Positions 41,477-53,227 of a DNA stretch of 64,000 nt are shown one piece after another. Source of the stretch: Helichrysum umbraculigerum (Eukaryota > Streptophyta > Magnoliopsida > Asterales > Asteraceae); assembly GCA_949592205.1 (NCBI GenBank), contig CATIUR010000003.1:74490501-74554500 (forward strand), read 5' to 3'. Made by a program: the position numbers and the translations under genes. Within the stretch, counting starts at the first letter, position 1, and each line of letters begins with the position of its first letter. The notes under the pieces are model-generated. The model ran no database searches. It saw nothing but the letters and a program-made list of their open reading frames with translations, and had not been told where the DNA came from.

Positions 41477-42535
41477 TTATCCTAACTGGGATTCGAAAGC
41501 TTTTAACAAAGTCAAATGATCTCTTAAGATGAGATCAGTTTGGTCTTGTCTAGCCGAGAGACCTTGAATGACTTGTATCAGGGTGTCGTCAAAACTAGAG
41601 GTTTGTGAGGGAGAGGGTTCCAAAGGTTGGGGTTGGTAAGTTGGTGGGCTATTCGTAGGTGGGTAAGGAGAATGGTTAGTGTTGGGTGGTGTTAGATGAG
41701 ACTGAGGAATTTGGGCTGAGTGGTTCAGATTAGCACAATTAAGGCAGGTTTGAACTTGACAGACTTGTTGTTGTTGACTTTTCAATTCCTTAATCTCCTT
41801 GGTTAGGTCTGCCACTTGCTGAGTGAGGGTTTTGATAGCTTCATTCCCGATTGTAGTAGGTGAATTCACTAGCGAGGGGTGATTTTCACTGTTCCAGTCA
41901 TGGTTGTGCACTGTCATCTTCTCAATAAGGCTCCAAGCTTCATTTGCCGTACAGTCTGTGAAACTACCTTGAGAGGCGGTATCAAGTAAAGGGCGGTGAT
42001 GTGGGAAGAGACCATTGTAGAAAATGCGCAGCTGGTCTGAGCGCTCAAATCGATGATTTGGACATTTCTTAAGCAATTTCTTAACGCGCTCCCATGCATC
42101 GAATATTGATTCATCATGCACTTGACGAAAGTTTATGATGTTGGACCTAAACGTGGCTTGTTTTGATGGGGGGAAATATTTGGCCAAAAATTTGGTTGCT
42201 AATTCTACCCAAGAGGTTATAGAGTTAATCTCTAGTTCCTCAAACCAGGTTTGTGCATTGAGAGTGAGTGAATAGGGAAATATGTATAGGTAGACTATGT
42301 CCTGATTAACCCCAATCGGCTTAAAGGAGTTGGATAAGGAAATGAATTTGTCAAGGTGTGAGTTGGGATCATCATTTGGTAGGCCACGGAATTGACAAAG
42401 GTTTTGGACTAACTGAACAATGTGGGGCTTTAATTCGAATGATCCTCTACCAATTTCCGGATAGACAATTGGTCCTCCTCGACCCTCAATCAAAGGTTTA
42501 GAGTCTTCAGCGAGAGTTATATGTGCAGCTGTCAT
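41477..42535 (-). CDS. gag: Element E gag (Athila-type)
   Basis: About 352 residues from ATG 42535 (MTAAHITLAEDSKPLIEGRG), chosen because it aligns with the start of Ath1 gag. An in-frame ATG further upstream (42679) would add 48 residues of poor similarity. The capsid domain covers the middle (TWFEELEINSITSWVELATKF; LAKYFPPSK; NFRQVHDESIFDAWERVKKL). A cysteine pair with one histidine (CLNCANLNH) may be a decayed zinc motif. A Pro/Gln-rich tail follows. It ends in TAA at 41479-41477; the protease frame continues without a shift. Confidence 0.85.
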   Translation of the reverse strand: MTAAHITLAEDSKPLIEGRGGPIVYPEIGRGSFELKPHIVQLVQNLCQFRGLPNDDPNSHLDKFISLSNSFKPIGVNQDIVYLYIFPYSLTLNAQTWFEELEINSITSWVELATKFLAKYFPPSKQATFRSNIINFRQVHDESIFDAWERVKKLLKKCPNHRFERSDQLRIFYNGLFPHHRPLLDTASQGSFTDCTANEAWSLIEKMTVHNHDWNSENHPSLVNSPTTIGNEAIKTLTQQVADLTKEIKELKSQQQQVCQVQTCLNCANLNHSAQIPQSHLTPPNTNHSPYPPTNSPPTYQPQPLEPSPSQTSSFDDTLIQVIQGLSARQDQTDLILRDHLTLLKAFESQLG

Positions 42536-42707
42536 AGTCTCGTTGGCAGGTGGTTGACTAGTTGAATGGATAGGGATAACGTAATTTATAAAAGTACTAA
42601 AAGTAAGGAAAAACAAAGAAAGACGTAGGGGTCTAAGGAGAAGAGTTAATTCTAAAGGTTCACTAGCAAGTAAGTTCATCTTGACGCCTAAGGATCGTAC
42701 AGTTGGT

Positions 42708-42725
42708 TCCCCGGCAGCGGCGCCA
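42708..42725 (-). other. Element E primer binding site
   Basis: On the minus strand tggcgccgctgccgggga, separated from the LTR end by agtttt. Same Asp-tRNA-like type as Ath1. Confidence 0.8.
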
Positions 42726-42731
42726 AAAACT

Positions 42732-45150
42732 TGTTGGCGCCCGATCAGGTCGGTGTCGTTAACGATTACTAACCGGGCACCAGCAGTGGGTTGTTTTAAA
42801 TTTGTAATTGCGGGGCCTAAGTTTTTCCTAACAATGCTAATCCTAAAGGTGAGCAAGTGGTAGGTATGACCTAGGGTCGTTCTTCAAACCGACTGAATTG
42901 AAACTAAGGCGTGGCAGATGAGGGCTTTCAAACTAGTGAATGGTTTATAAAATAGTGGAGGAGTTTTGGTTTTTTATATTAACTAACTTAGGCTAGTAAA
43001 TAAATAAAAGCGAAATAGAAATAAAACGTAAAGCAGATAAAATAAAGATAGTGTTTGCTGAGACTTTGTTAATTAAGTTATGGGATGATATTTGGAGAAA
43101 CTGTTTTGAAAGATATTAGTTAATTATCATTCTTGAATACTTGTATGTAAACACTAGATTCCCTGCTAATTGAAATTCCATTAGCATGTCACACCGGGAG
43201 CTAGGTTATGATAACATTACAAAGTATTTAGAATAATAAGTAAAATCTTAATTATGGTTTAATAATACTTTCATATGAACGGATAACTGAACCTTAAGGT
43301 ACTAGATATAATTGAATCATATAACGATTCCTCGTCATCCTAACAGATTCGTATATATAAAAACAGTTCATTTATGACTTTAAACCAGCCCTTGCTTAAG
43401 ACTACCCAATAAATCCCCTAATTATCCATAGCGTTCCTCACTTTAAGTGGTTCCGCCGCTTCAAACCTTGGCCATGTCTTGTCCTATGATAATCCCCCAT
43501 GTAGCCTAGCGGTTCCATAGTTTCATACCTTTGACAAATTATATTGACACAGATAATTGACTACCTTTTAATTGGACGTCGTAAAAAGGTGTTGTAATCA
43601 CGTTTATTGGTGGAAAGGCGATAGATTAATTTGAAGTTTAATAGTCTATTTAGAAAGGTTAATTAAACTAGGTTTCTCATTTTATATATATTAGTCCGTA
43701 ATATAACTACCTTCGGTCGTTACGCAGCTTCCACGTATTTGTACTACACCCAAAGTGTTTCCAACGCTATATTGAGTAACAGTCGAATAGGGGCCATCAT
43801 ATTACTTCATAATATTGTATCGTTTCGTAATATGACTACCTTCGGTCGTTCCTCGACTTCCATACATTTGTACTCCACCTTGAAGTACTTCCAGTACTAT
43901 ATCGAGTAACAGTCGAATAGGGGCCGTCATATTATTTGACGATAATTAAGACCGTTTATATTTTACTACTATGATGATCCTAAGGCAACAATCAAACAAG
44001 AACATGCAATAAGACGATCAAAGCAATATTACCGATCTTTAATATTTAATTATAAAGCATCCCATAATTAACTAACTACATCGCAAACAAACACAATAGT
44101 AATCTACTCGCTAATCATGGCATAAACGATCTCTAGCATAATTAAAGCATACATATTTAGTTAAGATAGATAATGATAGAAATAACCGAGATTAATATGC
44201 GAGAAGGAATAGACTTGAATTAATAAGAGTTACTCCAAGCGTACACCAAAGATTACAAATTCGTTCCTCACCAAAGACTACAAACACGTTCCTTGCTTCT
44301 ATTCTAACTAGCCTAATACTATTTTAAAGTAAGAAAATAAAGAAAGAAAGAAAAGCTAGAAGCTAGAGAGAAAGTGTATCTTTCAAAGTGTGGAAAGAAT
44401 GGTGTGTCTTGCAAATGGAACCCAAGCCTCCTATTTATAGGTGAGTTTAGGCTCACATTAGCATCAAGAGGTGCACATTAGAAAACTTGCCAAAAATGGT
44501 GTGTACAACACGAAAAGTAGGCGCACCGAGTACCATACAACACGAAAAGTAGGTGCACCAGGTACGGGTTTTAACCAAAAAAGAAAAGCGAGACGGGGAG
44601 TGGCCAGCCGGCGGCGGCACTGTAGCAGCCGGCGGCGGCCTGTGGCTACCCGCCCCGTTTCGCTTCGTTTCTTGATTCGTGCGTATTTTCTTCGTTATGC
44701 GTCCGTTTGCGTCGATTTATTTTTTGTTGGATTCGTAATTCAAAAACGAAGATTTTGACATAAGATAGGCCCTGAGATGAGGTCCCTAGCTCCAGATATT
44801 GCGTGTGAATCATTTGGATCTTCCGGCGGGCGCGAAATCTTCATTTTTCACCCGTTTTGGTTGATTCTTCTTCTGTTGGATTCGTATTTTGAAAACGAAC
44901 ATCTTGAAAATAGTGGATGTTGGTGGAGGGCTCTTTAGTCTTGAAATCCCATTTTTATGCCTTGAATCTTCAAACGTGTGTGGAATCTTCGTTTTTCATC
45001 CGTTTTGCTTGATTTTTATCGTGCAACCTCGTTTTGACCATCTTGGCATAATGTTACTGATTTGAACCATATTTGAGTTCAAAATGCCAAGAATCGTTCT
45101 AGAATGAGAGAGATATCGGTAGTAAAAACGTGACTTTTTACGCGATATCA
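42732..45150 (-). repeat. Element E 5' LTR (right copy), complete
   Basis: 2,419 bp, TGTTGGCGCC to GCGATATCA in + orientation. No insertions. It shows the undisturbed sequence of the E/F target (about 43250-43310), which made it possible to reconstruct the F boundary deletion. Confidence 0.92.
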
Positions 45151-45250
45151 TGGACTTCGGTACTTCTTGGGAAAGCCACTTACCATTGTGCGAGTTCTCG
45201 TACAACAACAGTTACCATACCAGCATTAAGGCTGCACCCTTTGAGGCACT
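45151..45250 (+). pseudogene. Tekay C integrase, part 2 (between E and D)
   Basis: One hundred bases reading DFGTSWESHLPLCEF..NNSYH..IKAAPFEAL, continuing part 1 and continued by part 3. Includes TSD tggac of E at its left end and TSD gcact of D (45246-45250) at its right end. Confidence 0.92.
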
Positions 45251-47664
45251 TGTAACACCCGCCAAATTAGGACTAGTAATTAGTGCCTAATCATATGTTA
45301 ATACATGTAATTAGTTCCTTGTTAGGCTAATTAATGTATCGAATTATATATATTGTTGAATATATACGAATATGCGATTTGGTTAAATCGTACGCAATTT
45401 AAATCGGATGTATTTCGATTCAATTTAATACGAACGTTGGTGACCAATCTTATTAAATAACGCTTTTAGGTCAAAAATATTATTATAATAATATTTCGTA
45501 TTCATACGTATTGTACAAACAAACCTTACACAATTTAAAATGTAAAACGCGCAAACTAAATAAACCAACTTACCTTTATAACTCAAACGTAAACTTATTT
45601 GTAAAATAATTAAATAAAATATCGCATAATAATTTGTATTTAAAATGTACTAATGAATATGAAAAATAATTATTTAACGTATAAACAACGGAGCAAACGA
45701 ACACCGCACGGAGAACGGGGACAGGAAAATGGGAGATAACCTCCCACCCTCCTTTTCTTTCTTCTCATTTCTTTCAACTCTCTTTCTCTTTCTCCTCTCT
45801 TTTCTCTCAAACCCACCAACCAACTCAAAACCCACAACTCCACAAAATCGACAAATACTACCACTAAACGCACTTGGATCATACTACTCTTTTGGAAGAA
45901 AACGACCACCGCATCACGATCTATCATCCTATCTTTTCGGATTTCTCATCCGACAATTTGTAAGTTTCCGATGAATCCCGAAATCTCTCGTTTTTAAGTG
46001 TTTTCACTTTCTAGTAGTTTGTAACAACTTAAAATGTCCATATATGGGTTGGGTAAAAGAATCGGACCAAATTATGGCCGGAAAACTCGTTTTTGGCTCA
46101 AAAACCCGTCAACAGCTTTAAGTGTCGCAACGAAGCATGCAGTATAGCGTCACTTCGTGCGTCACTTAAGTGACGCATTGAGTGTCGCTAAAAGCCCAAA
46201 TTTTGCATCACTTGCCTAAGTGCCGCATAAAACCCTCTTTTTCCGTCACTACCTAAGTGACGCATTTTCAATACCCGTCACTAATGACCGACACTATTAG
46301 CGTCACTTGCCTAAGTGACGCCTACCATCAAACCTGATTTCACCCGTCACTCACCTTAGTGACTCATGACCTTTATACCGACACTTACAACCGACACTTC
46401 CTCAAGTGTCGCACTCTATGCGTCACTTGCACAAGTGACGCTATTATTCAGAATCAGTCATTTCATGCGACACTTCCTAAGTGTCGCCTAAACCCATGAG
46501 TGTCGCTTTAAGTGACGCATAAAACAGAATATTTACAACTTAAATTTCACTAAGTGTCGAACTTTTACAACCTCAAATCTTTATACGATACGACTTATAA
46601 AACACTGTGGGACACTTTTATAAGTGCAAAACATCGATAACTTGATAATAATACTTGAAGTTATTATTTCAAACTCGTCACCAACGGGTCGTACACTTTT
46701 CAAACACTTAAACATATCAACCAAATAGTGGATATTTGGACATTATAGTTGGACGAACAACTGCAGGGGTGATCTTTTAAGATACCCAATCATATTTATA
46801 ACCATCGCGTGTCGTGGACACCCTCAGGTTACAAGTCTTTGGACTTCATTTCGGCTAATCAACTTACGTTTGTTTAAACGCATTCAGACTCAAGTGAGTC
46901 TCATAGCCCCTCTTTTACTATTTTACTCAGGGGTGTGATATACTGCTCAAACTTTTAACATGTGAACGCAAGTACCAACTTTTCATATACTACATGAGTT
47001 TTTCGAAACTAATCATTTTAAAGTCCTCCGTCAGCATAGTTGTTAATACGTTGTAGCGTGAATATTAGTATATGGTACCATATAGGATTGACCCTCCTCG
47101 TTCGGGTTAGCAAGCACTAACCGGGTAAACGGACGTACTAATATTTGGGAAGACGAATGTTGATTAGGCATTCGTGGAGGCACCTCGCCCGGAATTCTCT
47201 ATAGGGGACCCGGCCCTCGAGTTAAGCTCAACTATGTGCTCATGGCTGTATACACGATGATTATCATTTAATTGCTGGATGCAATTCATTATTTAAATCT
47301 TGCGGTTCATATGATATAACTGATTTCAAACCTGTGAGCTCACCAGCTTTATAGCTGACCTTTTAGCATATATCGCAGGTACCCAGCAGTAGGATGTTTC
47401 TGCTCAGGATTTAGCTCGAGTCAGCATACAGACGATTGAGATTTTCTTGCATTAGTATATTTTGTACAAGTACTTATGTACTGAAATCTCATTTTATTTA
47501 ACTCGAGCTATGTAAAGCTTCAAATGTTGTAAACATTTCAATTATTAATATATTTCGTAAAAACGACGCATATAGAGTCGTTTGCTATTTATCTTTGTGC
47601 TTTGTTATTGATTAGTAACACCCAAATCAAGCTTCCGCAAATCATCGAATTTGGGGGTGTTACA
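45251..47664 (+). repeat. Tekay D 5' LTR
   Basis: TGTAACACCCGCC to GGGGTGTTACA. It has a CT-rich tract (about 45745-45825), a donor-like tttgtaagtttcc (GT at 45960), the hairpin cassette 46121-46519 and a caagtgagt that is caggtgagt in the other copies. Minus-strand frames in this region are not genes. Confidence 0.93.
46121..46519 (+). repeat. Hairpin cassette in Tekay D 5' LTR (GCGTCACTT...AAGTGACGC)
   Basis: About 400 bp of units such as gcgtcacttgcctaagtgac followed by gc, and gcgacacttcctaagtgtcg. Two inner motifs are mixed: TCACTT/AAGTGA and ACACTT/AAGTGT. It occupies the position that holds ACACAA/TTGTGT units in Dsolo. The 3' LTR copy is 54098-54496. Confidence 0.88.
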
Positions 47665-47667
47665 GAT

Positions 47668-47679
47668 TGGTATCAGAGC
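47668..47679 (+). other. Tekay D primer binding site
   Basis: tggtatcagagc, 3 bp after the 5' LTR; initiator Met tRNA type. Confidence 0.92.
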
Positions 47680-47991
47680 CTAAGGTTATAGTGAACTAGG
47701 TTGCATTAGTGAGCCTAGACTATGACCATTAGGCAGTATTCCTTATTAGGTATGACTGGTTCAGGGATTACAGCATACGAGTTTAATTTAACATAGCCTG
47801 ATCAACTATGTACAATTAAGCAAAGATGATGTAAGATCTGAAAGTAGTTATGGCTGAACAGGATACAATAGAAGACTCTGACCTCGAGAGAACCGAGACT
47901 CAAACATGTTTATGCTAGACACTCAATAGGCTATATTATATAGGAGCTATATGAATATAGGCCTCAATCTTACTAACGCTTTGTCTCAGAA

Positions 47992-48483
47992 ATGGCAAAC
48001 ATCCCATCAAATTCATCTCGTTCTCAATCCGGGTCGCAGAACCCAAGGGTAGCAAGGAGGAACAACAGGTTGCCTCGAGCTGGCCCGTATCCCACTAACA
48101 TCGCCTTTCCGGCCTTAGCCGCTAGGGTAAACCAACATGAGCAGCGACTTCGCACCATGGATGTCGTGTTGCAAGAAACGAACGAAAACTGGAGACTTAC
48201 ATCCCTTGAACGCATCGAACAGGTCTCCGACGACCTTGAAACCACAAACAACAACATGGATGTTCTTCGCAACCAAATTATAGAAATAAGGGTGGAAAAT
48301 GCCCTTCTACAACAAAGGATGGAAGAATGTGAGCAACGCTCACATGAAGCAGAAGAGTATGCGCGCGGATTAACACAACGACTTGCGCTAGCAGAAGACA
48401 ACGCCCGGCAAGCTAGCAGGCTTGCAAACACTGTGGACCGTCTTGTCACGATGATGGAACAAGTTAATCTACGTCAAGACTAG
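47992..48483 (+). CDS. Tekay D upstream coiled-coil protein (before gag)
   Basis: An intact 163-residue ORF, MANIPSNSSRSQSGSQ at the start. A short basic, proline-containing head (RVARRNNRLPRAGPYPT) is followed by an almost continuous heptad-like helix (residues about 40-160: QRLRTMDVVLQETNENWRLT; LLQQRMEECEQRSHEAEEY) ending MMEQVNLRQD. Its homologue in Tekay C shares the head, the helix start and the tail, with many third-position differences, which suggests protein-level constraint. The ATG lies 3 bases after gctttgtctcag, a splice-acceptor-like tract. I know no standard Tekay gene at this place. It could help assemble particles or bind RNA (speculation). Confidence 0.8.
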   Translation: MANIPSNSSRSQSGSQNPRVARRNNRLPRAGPYPTNIAFPALAARVNQHEQRLRTMDVVLQETNENWRLTSLERIEQVSDDLETTNNNMDVLRNQIIEIRVENALLQQRMEECEQRSHEAEEYARGLTQRLALAEDNARQASRLANTVDRLVTMMEQVNLRQD

Positions 48484-48762
48484 TGTAGTATTGGCCTTGT
48501 AATCTATCCTGTAATCTAGTAACTATCTACGCGCTACTCTATAATTCGGTCGGATGTAACAATTCCCGACATCTTTTGTACACCTGTAGGATGTAACCTT
48601 TGAACTCGTATTAGATATCAAATATTCCTTGTTGTTCAACTCATATTAATTGTCATTTTTCCATGTTGATGTCATGTATTACTGCTTTCTACATGTACAT
48701 CTATAATAAATACAACTTTCCTACGAAATCTCATGTATCTTCATTTCTTTTATTGAAGAATC

Positions 48763-51700
48763 ATGCCGCCAAAGACACGACCTTACACCGATGCTCAGAT
48801 TACGTCACTCATAACCCAGGCTGTTACTGAAGCCTTGGCTCGCAATACCCCACCCAACTCCACAAGAAACAGCGATACCGCGGGAACCTCTGCCGTCAAA
48901 CCTTGTTCTTACAAGGACTTTCAAAGCTGTAAACCCTCGAGTTTCAAGGGTTCTGAAGGAGCCATCGGACTGATCAAATGGTTCGAGAAAATGGAAACTG
49001 TTTTTCGTGTCAGTAAATGCGCGGAGAACGACAAAGTAAACTTCGCCACCTGCTCTCTTGAAGATGATGCCCACTCTTGGTGGAATTCATATACCCAATC
49101 AGTGGGTGCTGACATTGCCTACCAACTCACTTGGGAGGAATTGAAGGCAAAACTCACTGCCAAATACTGCTCGATCGCCAAACTCCAAAAGCTAGATGAG
49201 GAGTTTTGGAATTTGAAGGTTCAGGGTGGTGACATCGATGGTTATACCACCAGGTTTCAACAACTAGCTGCCCTCCGCCCAGCTATGGTAAGCACTGAAC
49301 CTGATAAAATCAGGAAGTACGCCCTTGGTCTCCCTGATTTTGTTCGGGGACACGTCATCTCTTCCAAACCAACCACCATTGATGGTGCAATCTCATTGGC
49401 CCAAGACCTGATGTCTATGAGCCAAGATTCTGAACAACCCACTTCATCATCCCAAAACAACAAACGCAAGTGGTCTGACTACCACAACAACCACTCCAAC
49501 CAACAAAACAAGAAACCCGACACCATCAAAGCTTACAACACCACCACTGACATCATCCGGGGCTACACTGGGAGCAAACCATTTTGTCCCAAGTGCAATC
49601 GTCACCATGAGGGTTCCTGTGGTCCCTTTTGCAACAATTGCAAGAGGTACGGCCACCTCACCAAAGACTGCCGCTCTCCCTCCAACAACAATTCCAACAA
49701 CAACACCAGACCACCCAAAGTATGCTTTGAGTGTGGGAAACCTGGGCATTTTAAGGACTCGTGCCCAAAACTGAAGAACAACAGCAACGACAACAACACT
49801 CGCAGCAGAGCTTTCGTCATCAAATCTGGGGACGCCCGCCAAGACCCGAATGTGGTCTCAGGTATGTTCCTCCTCAACAACTTAACTGCTTCTGTTCTAT
49901 TTGATACTGGTGCTGATAGAAGCTTTATCTCCGATGATTTTTGCCCATTACTTGACATCACTCCTGTTGCCTTAGATGTTAAGTACACTGTAGAGCTAGC
50001 AAATGGAAAACTTGTAGAAACCACCAGTGTGATACCTAATTGCACTTTAAACCTAGCTGACGAAACCTTTTCGATCGACCTTATACCCATTGAAATCGGA
50101 AGTTTCGACGTCATTATCGGAATGGACTGGTTGTCCAAGCATCGAGCTGAAATCGTTTGTCATGATAAAATCGTCCGTATCCCACTCGCCGTTGGTGGAA
50201 CCTTGATCATACAGGGGGAGATCGGTGGGACGGGACTCAATATAATCTCCTGCTTAAAAACCCAAAAATTTCTGAGAAAGGGTTACCCTGCCATACTCGC
50301 ACACATCACCGAGAAGAAGTCGGAGGAGAAGCGACTTGAGGATGTGCCAATTGTTAGAGACTTTCCCGAAGTCTTTCCGGAAGAATTACCTGGTCTACCT
50401 CCGCCTAGACAGGTTGAGTTCTCGATTGATCTTGTGCCGGGTGCCGCACCGGTGGCCCGCGCACCGTACCGTTTAGCCCCATCCGAACTTCAGGAGTTGT
50501 CCTCTCAGTTACAGGAACTTCTGGATCGAGGATTCATTAGACCGAGTTCTTCACCTTGGGGAGCTCCGGTCTTATTTGTTAAAAAGAAGGACGGTTCATT
50601 CCGAATGTGCATCGACTACTGAGAGTTGAACAAATTGACCGTCAAGAACCGTTATCCACTTCCTCGCATTGATGATCTATTCGACCAACTTCAGGGTTCA
50701 AGTTTCTACTCAAAAATCGACCTGCGATCAGGCTATCATCAGTTACGAGTTCGCGACGCCGATATTCCAAAAACTGCTTTCAGAACTCGTTACGGGCACT
50801 ACGAATTTCAAGTGATGCCCTTTGGTCTAACCAACGCACCGGCTGTATTCATGGACCTCATGAATCGGGTGTGCAAACCTTACCTCGATAAGTTTGTCAT
50901 TGTCTTTATTGATGACATACTCATTTACTCGCGCAACGAGCAAGAACATGCGCAACACCTTAAGACCATCCTTGAACTACTTAGACACGAGGAGCTTTAC
51001 GCTAAATTCTCTAAGTGTGAGTTCTGGATTCAAACCGTTCAATTTCTTGGTCACGTGATCGACAGTCAGGGAATTCACGTGGACCCATCAAAGATCGAGG
51101 CTATCAAAGACTGGCAAGCACCCACCTCTGCAACTGAAGTACGACAATTCTTGGGTCTTGCTGGGTACTATCGGCGATTTATCAAAAATTTCTCCAAAAT
51201 AGCTCAACCACTCACGGTACTGACTCAGAAGGACAAAAGGTTCGATTGGACCGATAAACAAGAGTCAGCGTTCCAACTTCTGAAACAAAAGCTTTGCAGT
51301 GCTCCAATTCTATCCTTACCCGAAGGCACCGATGACTTCGTGGTATACTGCGATGCTTCTCACCAAGGTCTTGGTTGCGTGCTGATGCAACGAGACAAAG
51401 TTATTGCCTATGCCTCACGACAGCTGAAAATTCATGAAAAGAACTACACCACTCACGATCTTGAACTTGGAGCTGTCATTTTTGCTCTCAAAATCTGGAG
51501 ACATTATCTCTACGGCACTAAGTGCACCATCTTTACCGATCACAAAAGTCTCCAACATATCTTCGATAAGAAGGATCTCAATATGAGGCAACGTCGATGG
51601 GTCGAGTTGCTTACCGATTACGATTGCGAGATCAAGTACCATCCAGGGAAGGCTAATGTTGTAGCCGATGCCCTCAGTCGAAAGGAACGATCAAAACCAC

Positions 51701-53193
51701 TTCGAGTCCGAGCCCTCAGTATGACCATTCATAACGATCTTACCCTTCAAATTCATACCGCTCAGATCGAAGCCCTGAAATCTGAAAACATCAAAAATGA
51801 AGCCTTGCGGGGCATCGACAAACAATTTGAAATCAAACCTGACGGGATTAGGTATTTCTCAAACAGAATCTGGTTGCCTAGTTTCGGGAACCTAAGAGAC
51901 TTGGTGATGGACGAGGCTCACAAGTCGAAATATTCTATCCACCCGGGATCCGATAAGATGTACCACGGAATCAAGGAATTTTATTGGTGGCCAAACATGA
52001 AAGCCGAAATCGCCACTTATGTAAGCAAGTGTCTTACTTGCTCGAAAGTCAAAACCGAACATCAGAAACCTCCTGGTTTACTCCAACAACCTGAAATCCC
52101 TGAATGGAAATGGGATCAAATTGCCATGGATTTCATAACCAAACTACCCAAGTCGTCGAGCGGTTGCGATACCATTTGGGTGATCGTCGATCGTCTCACC
52201 AAATCTGCTCATTTCCTGGCAATCAAAGAAAACGATAAAATGGAACGCCTTACACAAATCTACATCAAGGAAATCGTTTCTCATCACGGTGTTCCAGTCT
52301 CAATCATCTCTGACAGAGATGCCCGTTTCACTTCTCACTTTTGGCAATCACTGCAGAAAGCTATGGGTACCCGTCTCGATATGAGTACCGCGTACCATCC
52401 TCAAACCGATGGCCAAAGTGAACGAACCATCCAAACCCTGGAAGATATGCTACGCGCCTGCGTAGTTGATTTCGGTACAAACTGGGAAAGACATTTACCG
52501 TTGTGCGAATTTTCGTACAATAACAGTTATCACGCCAGCATTAAGGCTGCACCTTTTGAGGCACTGTACGGTCGTAAGTGCCGATCACCGATCTGTTGGA
52601 CTGAGGTGGGAGATAGTCAACTCACTGGTCCTGAACTCATTCACGCCACCACTGAGAAAATTGTGGAAATCCAAAACAGACTCAAAGCAGCACGTGATCG
52701 TCAGAAAAGTTATGCTGACGTGAAACGCAAACCACTCGAGTTCCAAGTTGGGGATCGAGTTCTCTTAAAAGTATCGCCTTGGAAAGGCGTCATCCGTTTT
52801 GGCAAACGCGGGAAGTTAAATCCCAGGTACATCGGGCCTTTTGAGATCCTCGAAAGGATTGGCCCTGTAGCTTATCGATTGCAGCTGCCATCCGAACTCA
52901 GCAGCGTGCACCCTACTTTTCATATCTCAAATCTGAAGAAGTGTCTGTCTGATGAGACACTTATTATTCCATTAGATGAAATTCGTGTTGACGATAAACT
53001 TCATTTCGTTGAGGAACCCGCTGAAATTATGGACCGTGAGGTCAAACAACTGAAACAAAGTCGTATTCCCATCGTCAAGGTCAGATGGAATTCGCGGCGT
53101 GGTCCGGAATTCACCTGGGAACGGGAAGACCAAATGCGACTCAAATATCCTCAACTCTTCACTGATTCCACATCAAACACGACCTCGAGCTAA
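48763..53193 (+). CDS. gag-pol: Tekay D gag-pol polyprotein, one in-frame stop
   Basis: A single frame of 1,477 codons from ATG 48763, interrupted only by TGA at 50620-50622 in RT, where C has CGA (Arg). Order: Gag capsid (WFEKMETVFRVSKCAEND; FWNLKVQGGDIDGYTTRF), zinc knuckles CNNCKRYGHLTKDC and CFECGKPGHFKDSC (residues about 289 and 320), protease FDTGADRSF (about 380), RT with FIDDIL (about 715), RNase H (YCDASHQGLG; FTDHKSLQH), integrase HHCC (HPGSDKMYH; CLTCSKVK) and D,D,E blocks (MDFITKLP; SDRDARF; DGQSERT), then a chromodomain-like tail (VKVRWNSRRGPEFTWERED) that in this lineage is thought to guide integration to heterochromatin. All catalytic residues appear present. The single C-to-T stop is probably recent. 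Confidence 0.94.
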
Positions 53194-53209
53194 ATTTCGG
53201 GACGAAATT

Positions 53210-53227
53210 CTTCTAACAGGGGGAGAA
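53210..53227 (+). other. Tekay D polypurine tract
   Basis: ctaacagggggagaa immediately before the 3' LTR. The same sequence precedes the Tekay C 3' LTR at 56343-56357. Confidence 0.85.

Larger units (their letters stand above)
28876..45150 (-). mobile_element. Element E: non-autonomous Athila-like element, minus strand
   Basis: Flanked by TSD tggac (28871-28875, 45151-45155). On the minus strand it reads: 5' LTR (45150-42732), Athila-type primer site, gag, protease fused to an unrecognised region, noncoding 3' region with polypurine modules, 3' LTR (from 37729, split by F and by the 821-bp duplication). The internal region is only about 5 kb and contains no RT, RNase H or integrase. It would need enzymes from an autonomous relative. 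Confidence 0.88.

Noticed and set aside
45670..45974. Frames on both strands in the CT-rich part of the D LTR (also 53647-54098)
   Set aside because: Identical in both LTRs by descent, opposite frames overlap over low-complexity sequence, no domain.
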